64,000 nt of DNA, taken from the NCBI GenBank assembly GCA_020809705.1, contig CP085832.1, positions 4,774,001-4,838,000 of the forward strand, given 5' to 3'. A model generated the notes under the pieces. That model ran no database searches. It was not told the DNA's origin and was given only the letters and a program-made list of their open reading frames with translations. Below, one piece after another: positions 12,320 to 23,688 of the stretch; the stretch's first letter is position 1, and each line of letters opens with the position of its first letter. A program made the position numbers and the translations under genes. This DNA comes from Calonectria ilicicola (taxonomy: Eukaryota > Ascomycota > Sordariomycetes > Hypocreales > Nectriaceae).

Positions 12320-13684
12320 TCCTTTGTAATACTTTGACGTAATTATACAGCCTAGATTTCGCATCAGACTATGCATTCATGTGAGCAATGGGATCAACCC
12401 AAGTTGTGTGTCTCTTGAGCTCATCTAAAATCTGGGTATCGTAATGAAAGGTGAATTGAGACGACAGAAGACATCAATTTGTCTGCATGATAATGTCATA
12501 AAATTGCCTAAGGATGAAACTAGTGACCTGATCATGATTTTAGAATGATGTAGTTTAGATCTGTTGAATTGTAACATATTGCATAATGTAGCCTGCAACT
12601 TTGGTCGTTGATGTCTGACTGCATAAGTTATACTAATATCATAAATTGGATATCAACTCATGCAAAATTTAGCATGGTTCCTTGACAAATGCACTTGATT
12701 GAGGCGGTTTGTCTGTGTCTAGCATAGTTGCTGGCTCGACATACAGTCAGCGAGAAATATGTGATGAGTAGTGAACATGAAATAGAGTCTGCTTGATTGA
12801 TCATTACTTGAGATGGCAGCTTATCACGCGCGTATGCGCACGCAATTGCACGAGCAGCGCCAATTGAGGTTAACTAATTACGATCTTGAACTAATTCCAA
12901 CGTAGTAGAATTTGACTTTGGGTGGCGACATCAAATGAGGTATTTGTCATGATCTTGATCTGCGGGGAATGCGGAGTATGCGGAGGCCAGAATTTTAGCT
13001 CTCGGAATCTTAATTCCATACGTGGATGCTTATCAATCTCTACCACGACAATTTATCATCGAATCATTCACATGCAATATTTACAATGTATCTGACATGA
13101 GAAATCAGTTAAAAGATTCTGCATGCTCCATTCTCTCCATCAAACATGATAATTTAGGAGACATTGATCTCATTAGAAAATCGTGCTGCTTGCGCTGGAA
13201 AGCTTCAACCCAGTGCACTTGGTTCCGTGAATTTTCATGATAAAATTATGAGGTTTGACGAAAATTATGCACTGCTTGGTTCTTGGATGCAAATTCAGTA
13301 CTAAGTGAAGTAAGATGTATCTCCATTCCCAGTAGTTGATAATAATGGCTATTGTGGCAAGACTCTGTCTCTGTTGAAACAAAGCAAGTTTATAATGTAA
13401 AAGCTGATTTCTAATCTGGCCTTCCCGTGCGTGATTAAAAATTTACTCAATTGGTCATGCCCGGATAAAGTATTTAGGAATCCACATTCCGAGTGCTGGG
13501 AATCTAAATTTATAATGGTGCAATTTGAGCTCCACAATGAGCTTTCTTTGGCCATGATGTGAAGTTCGGATCTGAGATACTCCGGCACGCTTGAACATAT
13601 AACTGCCGCCAATTTTGGCGATATGTCGAAAGAAGTGGGCGAATATTGGCTAGTTTATTGTTCCATAACGACTAAATCATCAAA

Positions 13685-14948
13685 ATGGCACATGCATTGA
13701 TTTTTGGTGCTTCTGGAATTTCCGGGTGGTCTCTTTTGAACCAAACGAGAATTTACCCCACCGAAACCACATTTGCTCGAATTACGGGCACCACCAATCG
13801 TCCCCTCACACTTGAGCGGGCCCAGATACCCGCTGATGACAGAATTCAGCTTGTTTCAGGTATCGATCTTACGAAAACAGTGGACGAGGTTGTTGTTGCC
13901 CTTCGAAAATATGTCCGGGACATTGACACTGTATCACATGTTTTCTTCACTGGTAGGTTTCGATCAACACGAATAGCTGATGGTGCTGCCAAGCAAGACT
14001 AAAGGTCATCTAGCATACATAAAAGAGGATAATCATGAGGCTTTGAGGATTACAAACACCAAACTCCTCGAAGTAGCTGTTCTAGCAATTGAACAGGTCT
14101 CGCCCAAACTCCAAGTTGTCATCTTGCAGACGGGTGGTAAAGGGTTTGTTCATTGTCTTTTTCTATCCATATGCCGCTGATTTCTGATGCTACATAGATA
14201 TGGCCTAGAATTTCCTCGCCAAGTCAAGATTGAACCCCCTTTGGCTGAAGACTTCCCTCGTATCCCAGAGCCATGGGCAAGCAAGGTTTTTTACTACCCC
14301 CAGTATGATTTGCTTCAAGAGCTGTCGCGCAACAAATCGTGGACATTCTCCGAAATTAGACCCGATGGCATTGTTGGTTTTACTCCTGTCTCAAACCCTA
14401 TGAATATGGCACAAGGAATCGCGATATACTTGTCCATTTACAAAGTGGTGAAAGGTGTAGGTGCAGCAGTGCCATTCCCTGGTTCTGAGCAGGGATACCA
14501 CTCAACACATTCGGACACATTCCAAGATGTTCTAGCAAAAATGGAAATTTTCGCGGCTCTAAATCCTGAAAAGTGCGGCAACGGTAGAGTTTTCAATGCC
14601 GCAGACGGACAGACGGTTTCTTGGGCTCAAGTATGGCCCCAACTCTGCGAGCATTTTGGGCTTGTGGGTGTGGGATCAGACAATAACTCGATCCCAATAC
14701 TAGACTTTATAAAGCAACACAAACATGTGTGGATCGAACTAGCTGAGAGGTATGAGCTTAACAAGAATCTTGTTGATGAGCAGGGCTGGGACCATTTGTA
14801 TTTCATGATGGTTACGTTTGACTTTGACCGTCAATTTGACTTGTCTCGATCGCGCGCTGTGGGATTTTTGGAGGAGATCGATACTGCACAAGGCTACTTT
14901 ATTGCTTGGGAGAGAATGCGTACCGCAAAGCTTCTGCCTCCTTTGTAG
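13685..14948 (+). CDS. PRISE-type SDR reductase
   Basis: Three exons, 13685-13952, 14014-14143 and 14198-14948, give 382 residues. The N-terminus has an atypical Rossmann motif (GASGISG, residues 8-14). The spliced frame restores FTAYIKED and ILQTGGKGYG, both typical of the PRISE family (progesterone 5-beta-reductase/iridoid-synthase-like NAD(P)H reductases), followed by a RPDGIVGFTP stretch equivalent to the family's substrate-binding region. Members reduce activated enones or related carbonyls; the fungal substrate is unknown. The ACT-G/GTAGGT donor with a CTAG acceptor at 14010-14013 was preferred over an earlier AG because it yields the family's FTAYI. The gene lies 423 bp upstream of a polyol dehydrogenase on the same strand. 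Confidence 0.85.
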
Positions 14949-15371
14949 AGAGTCTCGTCGGCAGTTAATGAATCAGATTGCCTCAATTGTGCTGACATGA
15001 TTTTCGCTGCTGCAGAGACTTGCACCAAAACCATTGGCCTATGGGGATTAAAACCGTCCACCACAAGTGCTGAACTAAAGCCTCTAGTTCCGCCCGAATT
15101 TTTGACAAATTACAGCGCCGTTGTGCAAGCTTCAGCATCATGTGCACACCAGCTCAAGGCGCTTCTCCACTCGGGAAGTAAAACCCGAACGCCACCACGC
15201 TAACGGCCTTCTTGGCTGGTCAATTCCGACACCAATTCTCAAAGTCTACGTGAGGTTGCAATGATGGTAATTTTCTTTTGTAGCGCTGTGTGCATATAAG
15301 AATGGCACGATTCTTGTCCCCATGAAAGAAAATAAGTAGAAAAAAGTACATAATACTTTTATTCGGTAAAC
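14949..15371. other. Intergenic region
   Basis: It holds the reductase 3' end and the dehydrogenase promoter. A 68-codon open frame at 14997-15203 resembles nothing I know and is probably spurious. Confidence 0.5.
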
Positions 15372-16722
15372 ATGTCGACCACCATACTTGCTGAGCAAAG
15401 TCGAGCCCAGGTTTTGTTTGGGCCTAAAGACCTTAGACTAGTACGTATTCTCTGTGTTGTTCAGTCAATCTCGACACAATCACCTATTTTCTCACACTCA
15501 TATTATAGATCTCCCAGCCTATAAGCACGCCGGGCGATGATGAGGTCCAGGTGTCTATGCGGGCGACAACGCTCTGTGGATCAGATTTGCATTATTATTC
15601 CCATTTTCGAAACGGCGACATACAGATTAGGGAGCCACTGTCCCAAGGACACGAAAGTGCCGGGATTATCACTGCGATCGGTTCCAACGTCGAAAACTTG
15701 AAAGTTGGCGACCGGGTGGCTTTGGAGGTTGGCGTGCCTTGTGATGACTGTGAAGAATGCCAAGATGGCGCCTACAATGTTTGCGAGAAGATGCGCTTCC
15801 GTAGCAGTGCGACAACATTCCCTCATTTTCAAGGGACATTGCAAGAACGTGTCAACCATCCTGCTAAATGGGTGCACAAGTATGTGGACTTTTGTCTGAA
15901 CAAATTTTGCTTGATTATAGTTGAAGCCTGGATCACTGACCAAATTTACATCTCTCAAGAATTCCAGATAACGTGTCTTACGCCCAAGGTGCTCTTCTAG
16001 AGCCGCTTGCTGTTGCTGTGCACTCAGTGCGTAAAGCAGCTGCGAAGCCCGGCTCGAGCTGCCTCATCATCGGGGCTGGTGCAGTGGGTCTACTTTGCGC
16101 TGCCGCTGCTCTAGCAGATGGATACAATTTTGTTGTCATGGTTGACATAGCCGAGAACCGCCTTAAATTTGCTGAGGAGAACGGGTTTGCGAACAAGACG
16201 TTACTTTTGAAGCCAAAGAAGCCAGAAACCATCGACCAGGCCCTTCTTGACGCCAAAGCTCAGGCGGCGGAACTAGTGGCACTGAACAATGCTGGGAAAT
16301 TCCACAGAACTTTCGAGTGCACAGGAGTTGAATCTTGTGTCCGGGTTGCTATACACGTCAGTAATAACAATCATTCTCGTTCCTAATTTTACCTACTCTT
16401 AACACTTAGACAGGCAACTCGTGGAGGAGGAAAGGTACTTCTTGTTGGTATGGGCACACCAATCCAAACTCTTCCTCTTTCAGCGGCCGCTCTGCGAGAG
16501 GTTGATTTAGTTGGTGTTTGGAGATATGCGAATTGTTATCCTCGCGCTTTGGAAATTATGAGCATTGTTGGGACTGACAATGCTATTCCCGATGTCCGGA
16601 AGCTCATTACTCATACCTTCAATGGCCTGGAATCCGTGCCTGATGCGTTTACAATGGCTGCGAGAACCAAAGATGATAGCGGGAGTTTGGTTATCAAAGT
16701 TGTAGTGGAAACAACTCAATAA
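15372..16722 (+). CDS. Zinc-dependent polyol dehydrogenase (sorbitol/xylitol-type MDR)
   Basis: Four exons, 15372-15440, 15509-15879, 15960-16356 and 16414-16722, give 381 residues. The catalytic-zinc Cys46 lies in LCGSDLHYY and His71-Glu72 in GHESAG. The structural zinc cysteines are 101, 104, 107 and 115 (CDDCEEC...C), and a GAGAVG dinucleotide fold follows. This is the layout of sorbitol, xylitol and L-arabinitol dehydrogenases, which oxidise a polyol to a ketose with NAD+. The choice among polyols cannot be made by eye. Intron 3 ends at ACAG/GCA, giving ATRGGGKVLLVGMG. The downstream MFS permease (convergent) and upstream reductase suggest uptake and catabolism of a sugar alcohol or related compound. 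Confidence 0.9.
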
Positions 16723-17020
16723 AGAATCTCTTTGCGGTTTCGTTTAAATCTGCCTCATTTTATGGTTGAAGTAGATACCTTCAAACAATACCACAACATC
16801 TCAGGGTTTCTGCGCCGTGTCAGATTCATCTGGTTTAATACAACACCAAAAGGGCCTGCTAGAGCGGAGTAATTACAGTGCAGAGTGCGAAGCAATTCAT
16901 TGTTTCCACAAGAAAATCTGATTTAAAACCGTGTTATTTCATAGCCATGTGTATTCTCGTTATCCAAGACTTCAAATACTCATTTCAATTTGTCTGGACC
17001 TTCCAACTATCCTATTGAAA

Positions 17021-18634
17021 TCAATTAATGTACCTAAATTCAGGATGAAGGTGACCAAGCGTAGCGACCTCCGCTTCGGATCCCTCAAGCCGGTAATCAC
17101 GGCCTCCCTCATCACGTTTCTTATTCTCTCGCTTCTGATATACGACAAGTAACAAGGACGCTAGTACTACAGATGCTGCTGTAGCAGTATTTAGACTGTT
17201 ACCAATGCGGTAACCTGTTTTGGCGTCCGTATTGATGTAGCTCCAGGTTGCGACAATAGACCCTACAGGATTAGTTAAATGCAACCACATTTACGGAATA
17301 ATGGAGATGAAACACTTACCTATATTGGCCAAGCCTGAAACGGCACCGTTTGCAACATTTCTCACTGTATCTGGTGCAGCATTTGCGAGCGTCCAGCCGA
17401 GAATTAATGTCCCGAAACTATACCCACCCGCAGTGTTTAAAAAGATCGCAGCGTACCGAGCCTGCACATTGGTGGAAGCCAGCCAGATTGAATACCCGAC
17501 TACATTTAGTAGAGCACAACCTGCAATGGCGATTCCATGTTTACCAGTCTTCATTGTAACATATGAGACACAAAGCCCAAATACCATGCCAACAATAGGA
17601 GGCGGTGCTGAAAGTAGCTGAATCTGAACAGTGGAGCGACCTGGGTAATTTAGACGGAGAATGGTTGCCGTGAAAATGGAAAGTCCTTGGACTGTGATCT
17701 GGTCACAGATATAAATCCATGCTCCGACGAGCACATTGACATTGACAACACCACGTTTAACGAGGGACCAGGAAATACGCTCATTGTGTTCGCGAATGGC
17801 AGGCTGATCGTGAACTAGTCGCGCCATTGCGAGAGCGCGCTCAGCGTCGTTGAAAATGCGCGTTTTGGATGGATCATCTGGGAACAGGTATAACGAAATT
17901 AGGCCCACGCCAGTCGTGATGATTCTACAAACGCATTAGAGGCTTGAAGACAGCGGAACAGTTGGGGCGAGGGACGCAAACCCTTCAACCAAAAATATGT
18001 TGCGCCATGAATTAACTTTTCCTATACCTCCCACTGAGAGTAGCCCGGACGCGAAAAGGCCACCAAATCCACCTGCAAGCCCTGCGGCAGCTAGCATGAA
18101 GAAGGAGACGCGCGTGGTTACTTCGTGGCGTCGATAGTAACGTGACACAACGTAACTAAGCCCGGGAAACTGGAAAGACTCCGTAAGCCCGAGGAGTATA
18201 CGCATGACGAAAAAGCTTGCTTCATTCTGGATGAAAGCTGTACAGAGTGTGACAATGCCGAATGCCACACAGCTCATTGGTAACACAATGAATCCAAACT
18301 TCTTTACGCTCAATGATGCTGGGATGTCCGCAACAAAATAAATGGCGTAGTAGAGACAGGCTCCGATGTTGAAGCCGTATTGGCCCAGTCCCAAGTCCGC
18401 CTCCATTCCTGCAACCTTGGCATTGCCCAAGTTAGTTCGATCGAGAAATGTGAAAAAGTACATGAGGAATATCATGGGCAGGACCCGAAGGTCCTGCTTC
18501 CGAACAATCTTGGCTTCGGCTGCGGGGTCGATCACATAGTCGTGTGCTGCTTCTACATCAATCTGGCCAATAGAAGGAGCCACGACCGCAGGGTCAGTAA
18601 TCTTCTTCTCGAATTGAGAAAGCGACTCAGTCAT
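17021..18634 (-). CDS. MFS permease, anion:cation symporter (Dal5/Tna1-like) family
   Basis: Three exons on the minus strand, 18634-17982, 17924-17320 and 17262-17021, give 499 residues. The first half contains the family signature FLDRTNLGNAKVAGM in helix 1 and about six helices. After a cytosolic loop (FPDDPSKTRIFNDAERALA) come about six more, ending in a charged tail. Members import organic anions such as nicotinate, allantoate, pantothenate or sugar acids by proton symport at the plasma membrane. The substrate here is not readable. Its 3' end faces the polyol dehydrogenase with under 300 bp between them. The starting Met is the first in frame. Confidence 0.9.
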
Positions 18635-19408
18635 GTTGCTTTTTCAGATCAAATGTCGTTGGATTAAACACAAACTTAGAATATTGGGTCTGGCTTCTGG
18701 GCGTGTTTATTAAGATTGGGGTAAGGACTGAAATATGCCGGTGATAACGCCCTTAGCCGACGAGGTTGGGTACATGCCAAGATTCTTGGCAAAGCCTGGG
18801 GTTCAAACAATCTGGAGGTAGAGATAGCCGACAAGACGCACTCCTAGATTGATTTGATACGGATTGGATTGGAGCGTCTTGTTTTCTTATGAAAAACGAA
18901 ACCCCATTTACTTGCACGATGAGCTTTCTACTCGCTGAATCTTAGATAAATATCGTTCAAAACGACGGCAATTTGGGCGAGTACTTTGTTCTTGAAGCTC
19001 ATTGTTGATTTAGCCCTGATGAGTACACAGATGATTGGAGTTCATTGCTTAAAAGCGTCAGGCTACGACTTGATACTATCAGCGCTGCGACGTGGTGCAT
19101 CATCCGCAATCCAGGTTCATTACCCGCTGTTCTTCAACAGCCTAACTTCTGCTTATCACCTCAAGACTGAGAAGAATGGCACTCGTCCAGAGTGGTTGCA
19201 GGCAGGGTACCTTGGGTGGGCCTCTGATAAGAGATGCGACCAAGAAAGCAGTTCACTGGCTAGGGTACGAACTGCAACAATCCCGGAAGAAAAAGCGGCC
19301 CAATTCCACCCGGATTAAACCCACTAGGTTATGAGTATGCTTAATGGCGTTTCCCGTTCGTACAAATTAGCTATACAAAAATAAAGCACATCAGCCAAAA
19401 GTAGAGCC
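18635..19408. other. Intergenic region
   Basis: It contains the permease promoter. A 110-codon open frame at 18986-19318 shows no recognisable family and no plausible start context, so I do not call it. Confidence 0.5.
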
Positions 19409-19413
19409 AAAAA
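19409..19413 (-). terminator. Pol III T-run terminator
   Basis: Five T residues on the minus strand, 10 nt after the tRNA discriminator base, fit a Pol III terminator. Confidence 0.7.
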
Positions 19414-19423
19414 GAGGAGCTAG

Positions 19424-19508
19424 CTCCCCCGGGAAGGCTCGAACTTCCGATCTCCCGATTGTCTATTTAATAACAGTCGGACGCTTTAGCCAACTAAGCC
19501 ACAGGGGA
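19424..19508 (-). tRNA. tRNA-Asn (GTT) with 11-nt intron
   Basis: The minus strand folds as a complete cloverleaf. Acceptor TCCCCTG pairs with CGGGGGA with discriminator G; the D arm is GCTT/AAGC; anticodon stem TCCGA pairs with TCGGG; the T arm GGAAG-TTCGAGC-CTTCC contains the B box. The loop CTGTTA...A carries anticodon GTT at 19474-19472. An 11-nt intron (19470-19460) sits at the canonical 37/38 position, and removing it gives ACTGTTAATCGG, the standard Asn arm. The mature length is 74 nt before CCA. Confidence 0.92.
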
Positions 19509-19910
19509 TCTGATTGGATGACGTCGCGGGAAAAATAATCTCACTATACGGCTGGCGCATGTCATGCCTGTATGGGAAGGGATTGACTGCAGTGTACACC
19601 TTGCAAAGGCTATGGAAATGGGCTGATAAAAATCTTCAGATGTCCTTTGGAAGGGCATGTCCACAAGTAAAATCTAATCTTGAAGGTGATACTAGAGGCT
19701 ATATGGAGAAAATATCTCTAAATAAAAAGATGGATATTGAATTCGTGTCTGGGGGCAGTGATTAAGGGTGTGGTGCATTCCGAAATAAATTTTCAAGTAT
19801 TCTGGCAGCGGCTACAGTAATTATCCTCAAGATCAAACTTTGACATATAAATATATCGGAAAAGAAATCCACAGAAAATCGGGCGTTTTCCCATCATCAG
19901 CATCAAGAAT
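19509..19910. other. Intergenic region
   Basis: It lies upstream of the tRNA and downstream of the FtsJ-like gene. An 83-codon frame at 19514-19765 is not convincing. Nothing else was recognised. Confidence 0.45.
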
Positions 19911-21105
19911 CTAAATAAACGGTGCTTTTGCCAGTGCATCGGCTTGCACTCTCCAAACCTCTCTACCCATCATGATCAGTTGAGATCCAAATTCCCGGAT
20001 TAGCTCGTCCACGCTGATTTCTTTTTCACGAAGCAACATCTGGTACTCATCATCCGTCCCAAATGTTGCCGCTTTCCAGAGAGCCTTCCAGCGTTTGATT
20101 GCTGCAATAGCTTCCGGGTGCTGACTTTGGACGTCAGTGGCTACCATGTAGAATGATGATCGTTTGGTGTGACTGGTCGTCGGTTTGAATAGCGTGACTG
20201 ATGAAAAAGTATGAAACCTTCTAATAATGGTTAAAGTACTCCATGTTTCAACCTTGTGGAGTAGGACAACCATGGTGCCTCCTGGCCTAATGTGCTCGAC
20301 GCCGAGTGCCAGTTGGGTTGTGGTCAACCTAAGAGCTTCTCTTTTCTGTCGGTAAGAAGCCCGTGGGTGAGTTCTCAGAACCTGACCGTCGCATATGACC
20401 AGGTCAAAGAGCTGGCTTGGTTCTAAATGGCGTGGCAGGAAGTTTCCTGCATCTGGATGTTCCCTCGGGATATCCTGCATTCCCATATCCTCAGCTAACA
20501 GAGTGATATCCAGAAACTTTGTTTCGATATTCATTTGTTTTGGAAGCAAGACACCATGCCCTCCATCTGATTTGGGTAAACTAAATGCCACAGCATGTGA
20601 CCCAGGGTTGCAATCCAATGCAGTTGCAAGAAAGCCACCTGGAGCCATGCATGTATCAAGAATACTATGAGGCCCCAAGTGGTTTGTATTGATCGTAAGA
20701 GCTTTGGTCTTATTATTAAGTTCGTTCCCAATTCTCTTCATCATTTCGTAGAAGATGTTGGCCATACGGGGCGTGGCCTCGTCCGCATTTCGTCTTTGGA
20801 GCTTGAAGAAGGTGTCACCTTTTGGATTCTGCCAACCCTATGAATACAATTAGGAGATTATTTTTTTTAAAAAAAAAATAATAATAAAAAAGACAAGAGG
20901 AGGAAGGAGAAGAAAAGAAGAGTGATAGTCTCAACTGCTTGCCACTTGCCTTTTTTCTAAGTTCACTCAATCGTCTAAATTCTGCAACGTTCTCCAGCAG
21001 ATATCTTGTGATGAGTGCATATTCCGAAATATCGATGGCATCGTCATGAATCTCATCACTGGGCGTCGAAGCCGATTGGGTTTTAAGAGAGGTAGAAGTT
21101 TTCAT
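19911..21105 (-). CDS. FtsJ-like (RrmJ fold) methyltransferase domain protein
   Basis: Two exons, 21105-20950 and 20837-19911, encode 360 residues. An N-terminal helical segment leads into GWQNPKGDTFFKLQRR, rebuilt across the intron. The Rossmann methyltransferase core follows: motif I ILDTCMAPGGF (Asp113, 117-APGG), acidic motif DLVICDGQ (about 197-204), and GGTMVVLLHKVE with Lys247 in the place of an FtsJ catalytic lysine. The last K-D-K-E position is unclear, so catalysis is likely but not certain. The substrate is probably RNA by family analogy. The 112-nt intron has a GC donor (AAG/GCAAGT) and a long pyrimidine tract. Reading through instead loses the conserved GWQNPKGD segment, which supports the GC-AG model. 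Confidence 0.82.
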
Positions 21106-22041
21106 GACGTAATCGGGACCCTGGAATTGTCAAAGGAAAATTGATTCTGGGAGGACTAGAATGAGCGCCGCTAGAACTAGACCATTATTATATATAATTG
21201 TTACTAATGGCGTGCTTGATGGTTCTCCATGGATGCCTAGGTGGCTGAATATGAGCCAGCCTCTTGCGTTGAAGTGTAGCTGCCACGTCAGATCAAAAGA
21301 AATAAAACCGGGCATGACTTTTTACATTTATTTTCTCATAGGCTGAAGATGAAGCAGGTGTGGATGTTTACAATGCCTCCCTTTCATAATATGACCAATA
21401 GAACGAACTTATTTGCGTCAATTTGGCATCCATTTCATAAGCATTGATGTAATAGAACATGTCGGAGGCCTACCATGAGGGGAGTTATGTTCGCCCATGT
21501 GATACCGAAGCCACCGATCACCTTGCTCACGCCCAAGACATCAGTATGGCCAGGTTATTTTTGTCCCTAACCTCACTTCAAAAATCCCCACTTTCACTAT
21601 TTCTCAAAATACCCCAGTCATATCTTCTGTTGTAGCCTGTCATTACTCTTCCAACGCCCTAAAAGGTGCTGGGGGCAACAATCTCAAAGCAATTGTGCAT
21701 CCAGCACAACTGTAGAGAGGTCATTTCTATACTACTTTTTATTGGTTCATTTTGGCTATTATATCTCGTACCTCGCGCCTTCCTGTGCGAACACCCTTTG
21801 TGTTCGAGCAGCTCACATCTACTTAGACTGCTGAGCGTGAGCAAATCCCGAAATATAGGGTAGGTTAGAATCAGTTGAACATTATCAGGAGATATAAATA
21901 TCATATTCTGCCGCCTTCGACCGCCAAGTGGCGTCTATCGTCCTTACACCCCTCCTTGCTATCATGAACATTTCACATGAGACAAAGTAGATAATCGCGC
22001 AATAGAATACCACCACTCCTGCGACACCTTTACAGCTGGTC
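21106..22041. other. Intergenic divergent promoter region
   Basis: A 936-bp spacer between two divergent starts. No gene, tRNA or clear repeat was seen; several short frames in conflicting phases look random. Confidence 0.5.
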
Positions 22042-23688
22042 ATGTTGACCCACTTTGCTTTTCTATGTTTCTTGAGATTATGCTGGGCTCAAATACCCAA
22101 CAGTGACGTCGGAAACTATCCGAGCGGTGTGGTTACGCTGATAGCTGCCAGCTGGCTGTTCTTCAGTAACAGTACGTCTACCTTATATGGTGTGCTTCCG
22201 CAATACTGGTTGATGCCGGGTCTTCAAACCTCGAAAAAACAGTTTCGGGATGGCCTCAACAGCATAGAATGTTGTAAAAAGAATTGCTATAACGGGATTC
22301 CGACCGATATAATTGATTTGGCTGACAAACTGCGAAAAAGGTTCGCGGACAAGGGTGTTGATCTAGAATCTGCAAGCAAGCAGATTGTGGCTTCAGGTTC
22401 ATGGACTTTTTCCGTCTTATCAGAAGCAAGTGATGAAGAGATTAGACGAGGTAGCGAGCTATTCCTTGCAAGTATAGCTCAGAAGGATAGGGAACAGCAT
22501 TGGCTTTCTGAATTTCGGTGCTGGGAAGAAGATGTGAGTGCTGCGGGCCAGAGGTTCTGGATTTCTGATCGCGTCTCAACTCCAGCGGAACTTCTGAACA
22601 GCAGGTTCACCGTAAAAACATTCGATGCCATTAGCATCAGAGTCGGAAGTAGACGAAGAACAATGAACTTTCCAAGTGTTGCCGGCCTCCTTGCTCATTC
22701 AGTTGCTGCAGCTGCAGCTCGAGATGCTGAAGGTTGCATTGTCTTTGAAGCTATTCTCATCTCTATATGGGCTGGCGTTGCTTCTTTCAATCGCCAGGGT
22801 CCAACGACAACACATGTCATGCCTCTGAGGCACTGGAGAAACCCGGTCCTCGTTTCGGCTTCCACCGAGAAGATGCGAGCACTAATGCCACAGCCAGGCA
22901 CCAACACACCCTATGACCCTATTGAGGCGCACGGCATGTCCGTTTATATCGTTCTAATTACAGCTGCCCGAGTCATCATCAGTGGGGCCACGGCTCTAGG
23001 CACATCAGGCAGTCTATGGCTTGCTGTCTTCACAGGCTTGTATCTAACAAACCCCTCCGCTGCTAGTTCTTTTGGCCGGGAGGACTACGATGCTCGTGCG
23101 GACTGTGGGATAATGAGTGGAATGGGCTTCTATGTCAACTTCAGTCGGGACACGATGCCCGTACGTTTCAAACTACACGACAAGTTGGAGAATATTTCCG
23201 TCATCCTTTCTCTAGCTTCTGTTATTGTCATTAGGCTTTTTAAGTTGAGACTGAGGTCTCTTCTCGGCTACAACGCTTGGGTCCCTTCTGCACCGTGGCA
23301 AATGGTTCCAGGAAGCCTACTTTGCATTTGGGCGAGCTTGACCCATGGATTTGAGCTGAAAGATAACGTGATTAGGAAGGAGCTGGAGTCGAAAGATGTA
23401 ACCTTCATTTTGTATAGAACCTTTATCTTTGCCTCCTGCGTTGCTTGTGCTTGTTTGGGACTGGCAAGCGTGATAACTGCATATGGAGGATACCTAATCG
23501 CGAGAAGTTTGAGGTGGACAGCGTACGGGGTTGCAGAGTTCCATAGCTGGCATGTTGGCATATACGAATTTGGAATGGGTAAAGTTGACGGGCCAGACAT
23601 GTGGTTTGCCGAAACCTCGGCATTGGGTGCGACATGGGGAGCGGTGCTTTTGGCTGTGGCAGCTGACCTAGGAGATTCTTTGTTATAG
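22042..23688 (+). CDS. Unknown multi-pass membrane protein, 548 aa
   Basis: A single exon starts with MLTHFAFLCFLRLCWAQ, a likely signal peptide cleaved after AQ. Another hydrophobic stretch follows (residues ~30-45), then a charged, cysteine-containing region with a CC...C group (~76-85), then a series of hydrophobic segments (about 240-255, 300-335, 385-400, 420-440, 465-490 and 525-545) consistent with several membrane helices. I do not recognise the family and see no catalytic motif. The long frame, Met start and ordinary codon use support a real gene. Start and intron-free structure are taken from the frame alone. Neighbours (FtsJ-like gene, SGNH esterase) give no functional hint. Confidence 0.65.
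   Translation: MLTHFAFLCFLRLCWAQIPNSDVGNYPSGVVTLIAASWLFFSNSTSTLYGVLPQYWLMPGLQTSKKQFRDGLNSIECCKKNCYNGIPTDIIDLADKLRKRFADKGVDLESASKQIVASGSWTFSVLSEASDEEIRRGSELFLASIAQKDREQHWLSEFRCWEEDVSAAGQRFWISDRVSTPAELLNSRFTVKTFDAISIRVGSRRRTMNFPSVAGLLAHSVAAAAARDAEGCIVFEAILISIWAGVASFNRQGPTTTHVMPLRHWRNPVLVSASTEKMRALMPQPGTNTPYDPIEAHGMSVYIVLITAARVIISGATALGTSGSLWLAVFTGLYLTNPSAASSFGREDYDARADCGIMSGMGFYVNFSRDTMPVRFKLHDKLENISVILSLASVIVIRLFKLRLRSLLGYNAWVPSAPWQMVPGSLLCIWASLTHGFELKDNVIRKELESKDVTFILYRTFIFASCVACACLGLASVITAYGGYLIARSLRWTAYGVAEFHSWHVGIYEFGMGKVDGPDMWFAETSALGATWGAVLLAVAADLGDSLL

Larger units (their letters stand above)
7808..13684. other. 5.9-kb gene-free interval
   Basis: No open frame above about 90 codons and no multi-exon chain resembling a known protein was found on either strand. 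The sequence is moderately AT-rich, with frequent TCATGA/ATCATG words and two short 9-bp-period tandem repeats. I saw no transposase, reverse transcriptase, long terminal repeats or tRNA. It could hold long regulatory DNA, a non-coding transcript or a badly decayed element. Confidence 0.5.

Noticed and set aside
14997..15203. 68-codon frame after the PRISE reductase
   Set aside because: Out of phase with neighbours, no similarity to a known family by eye; probably chance.
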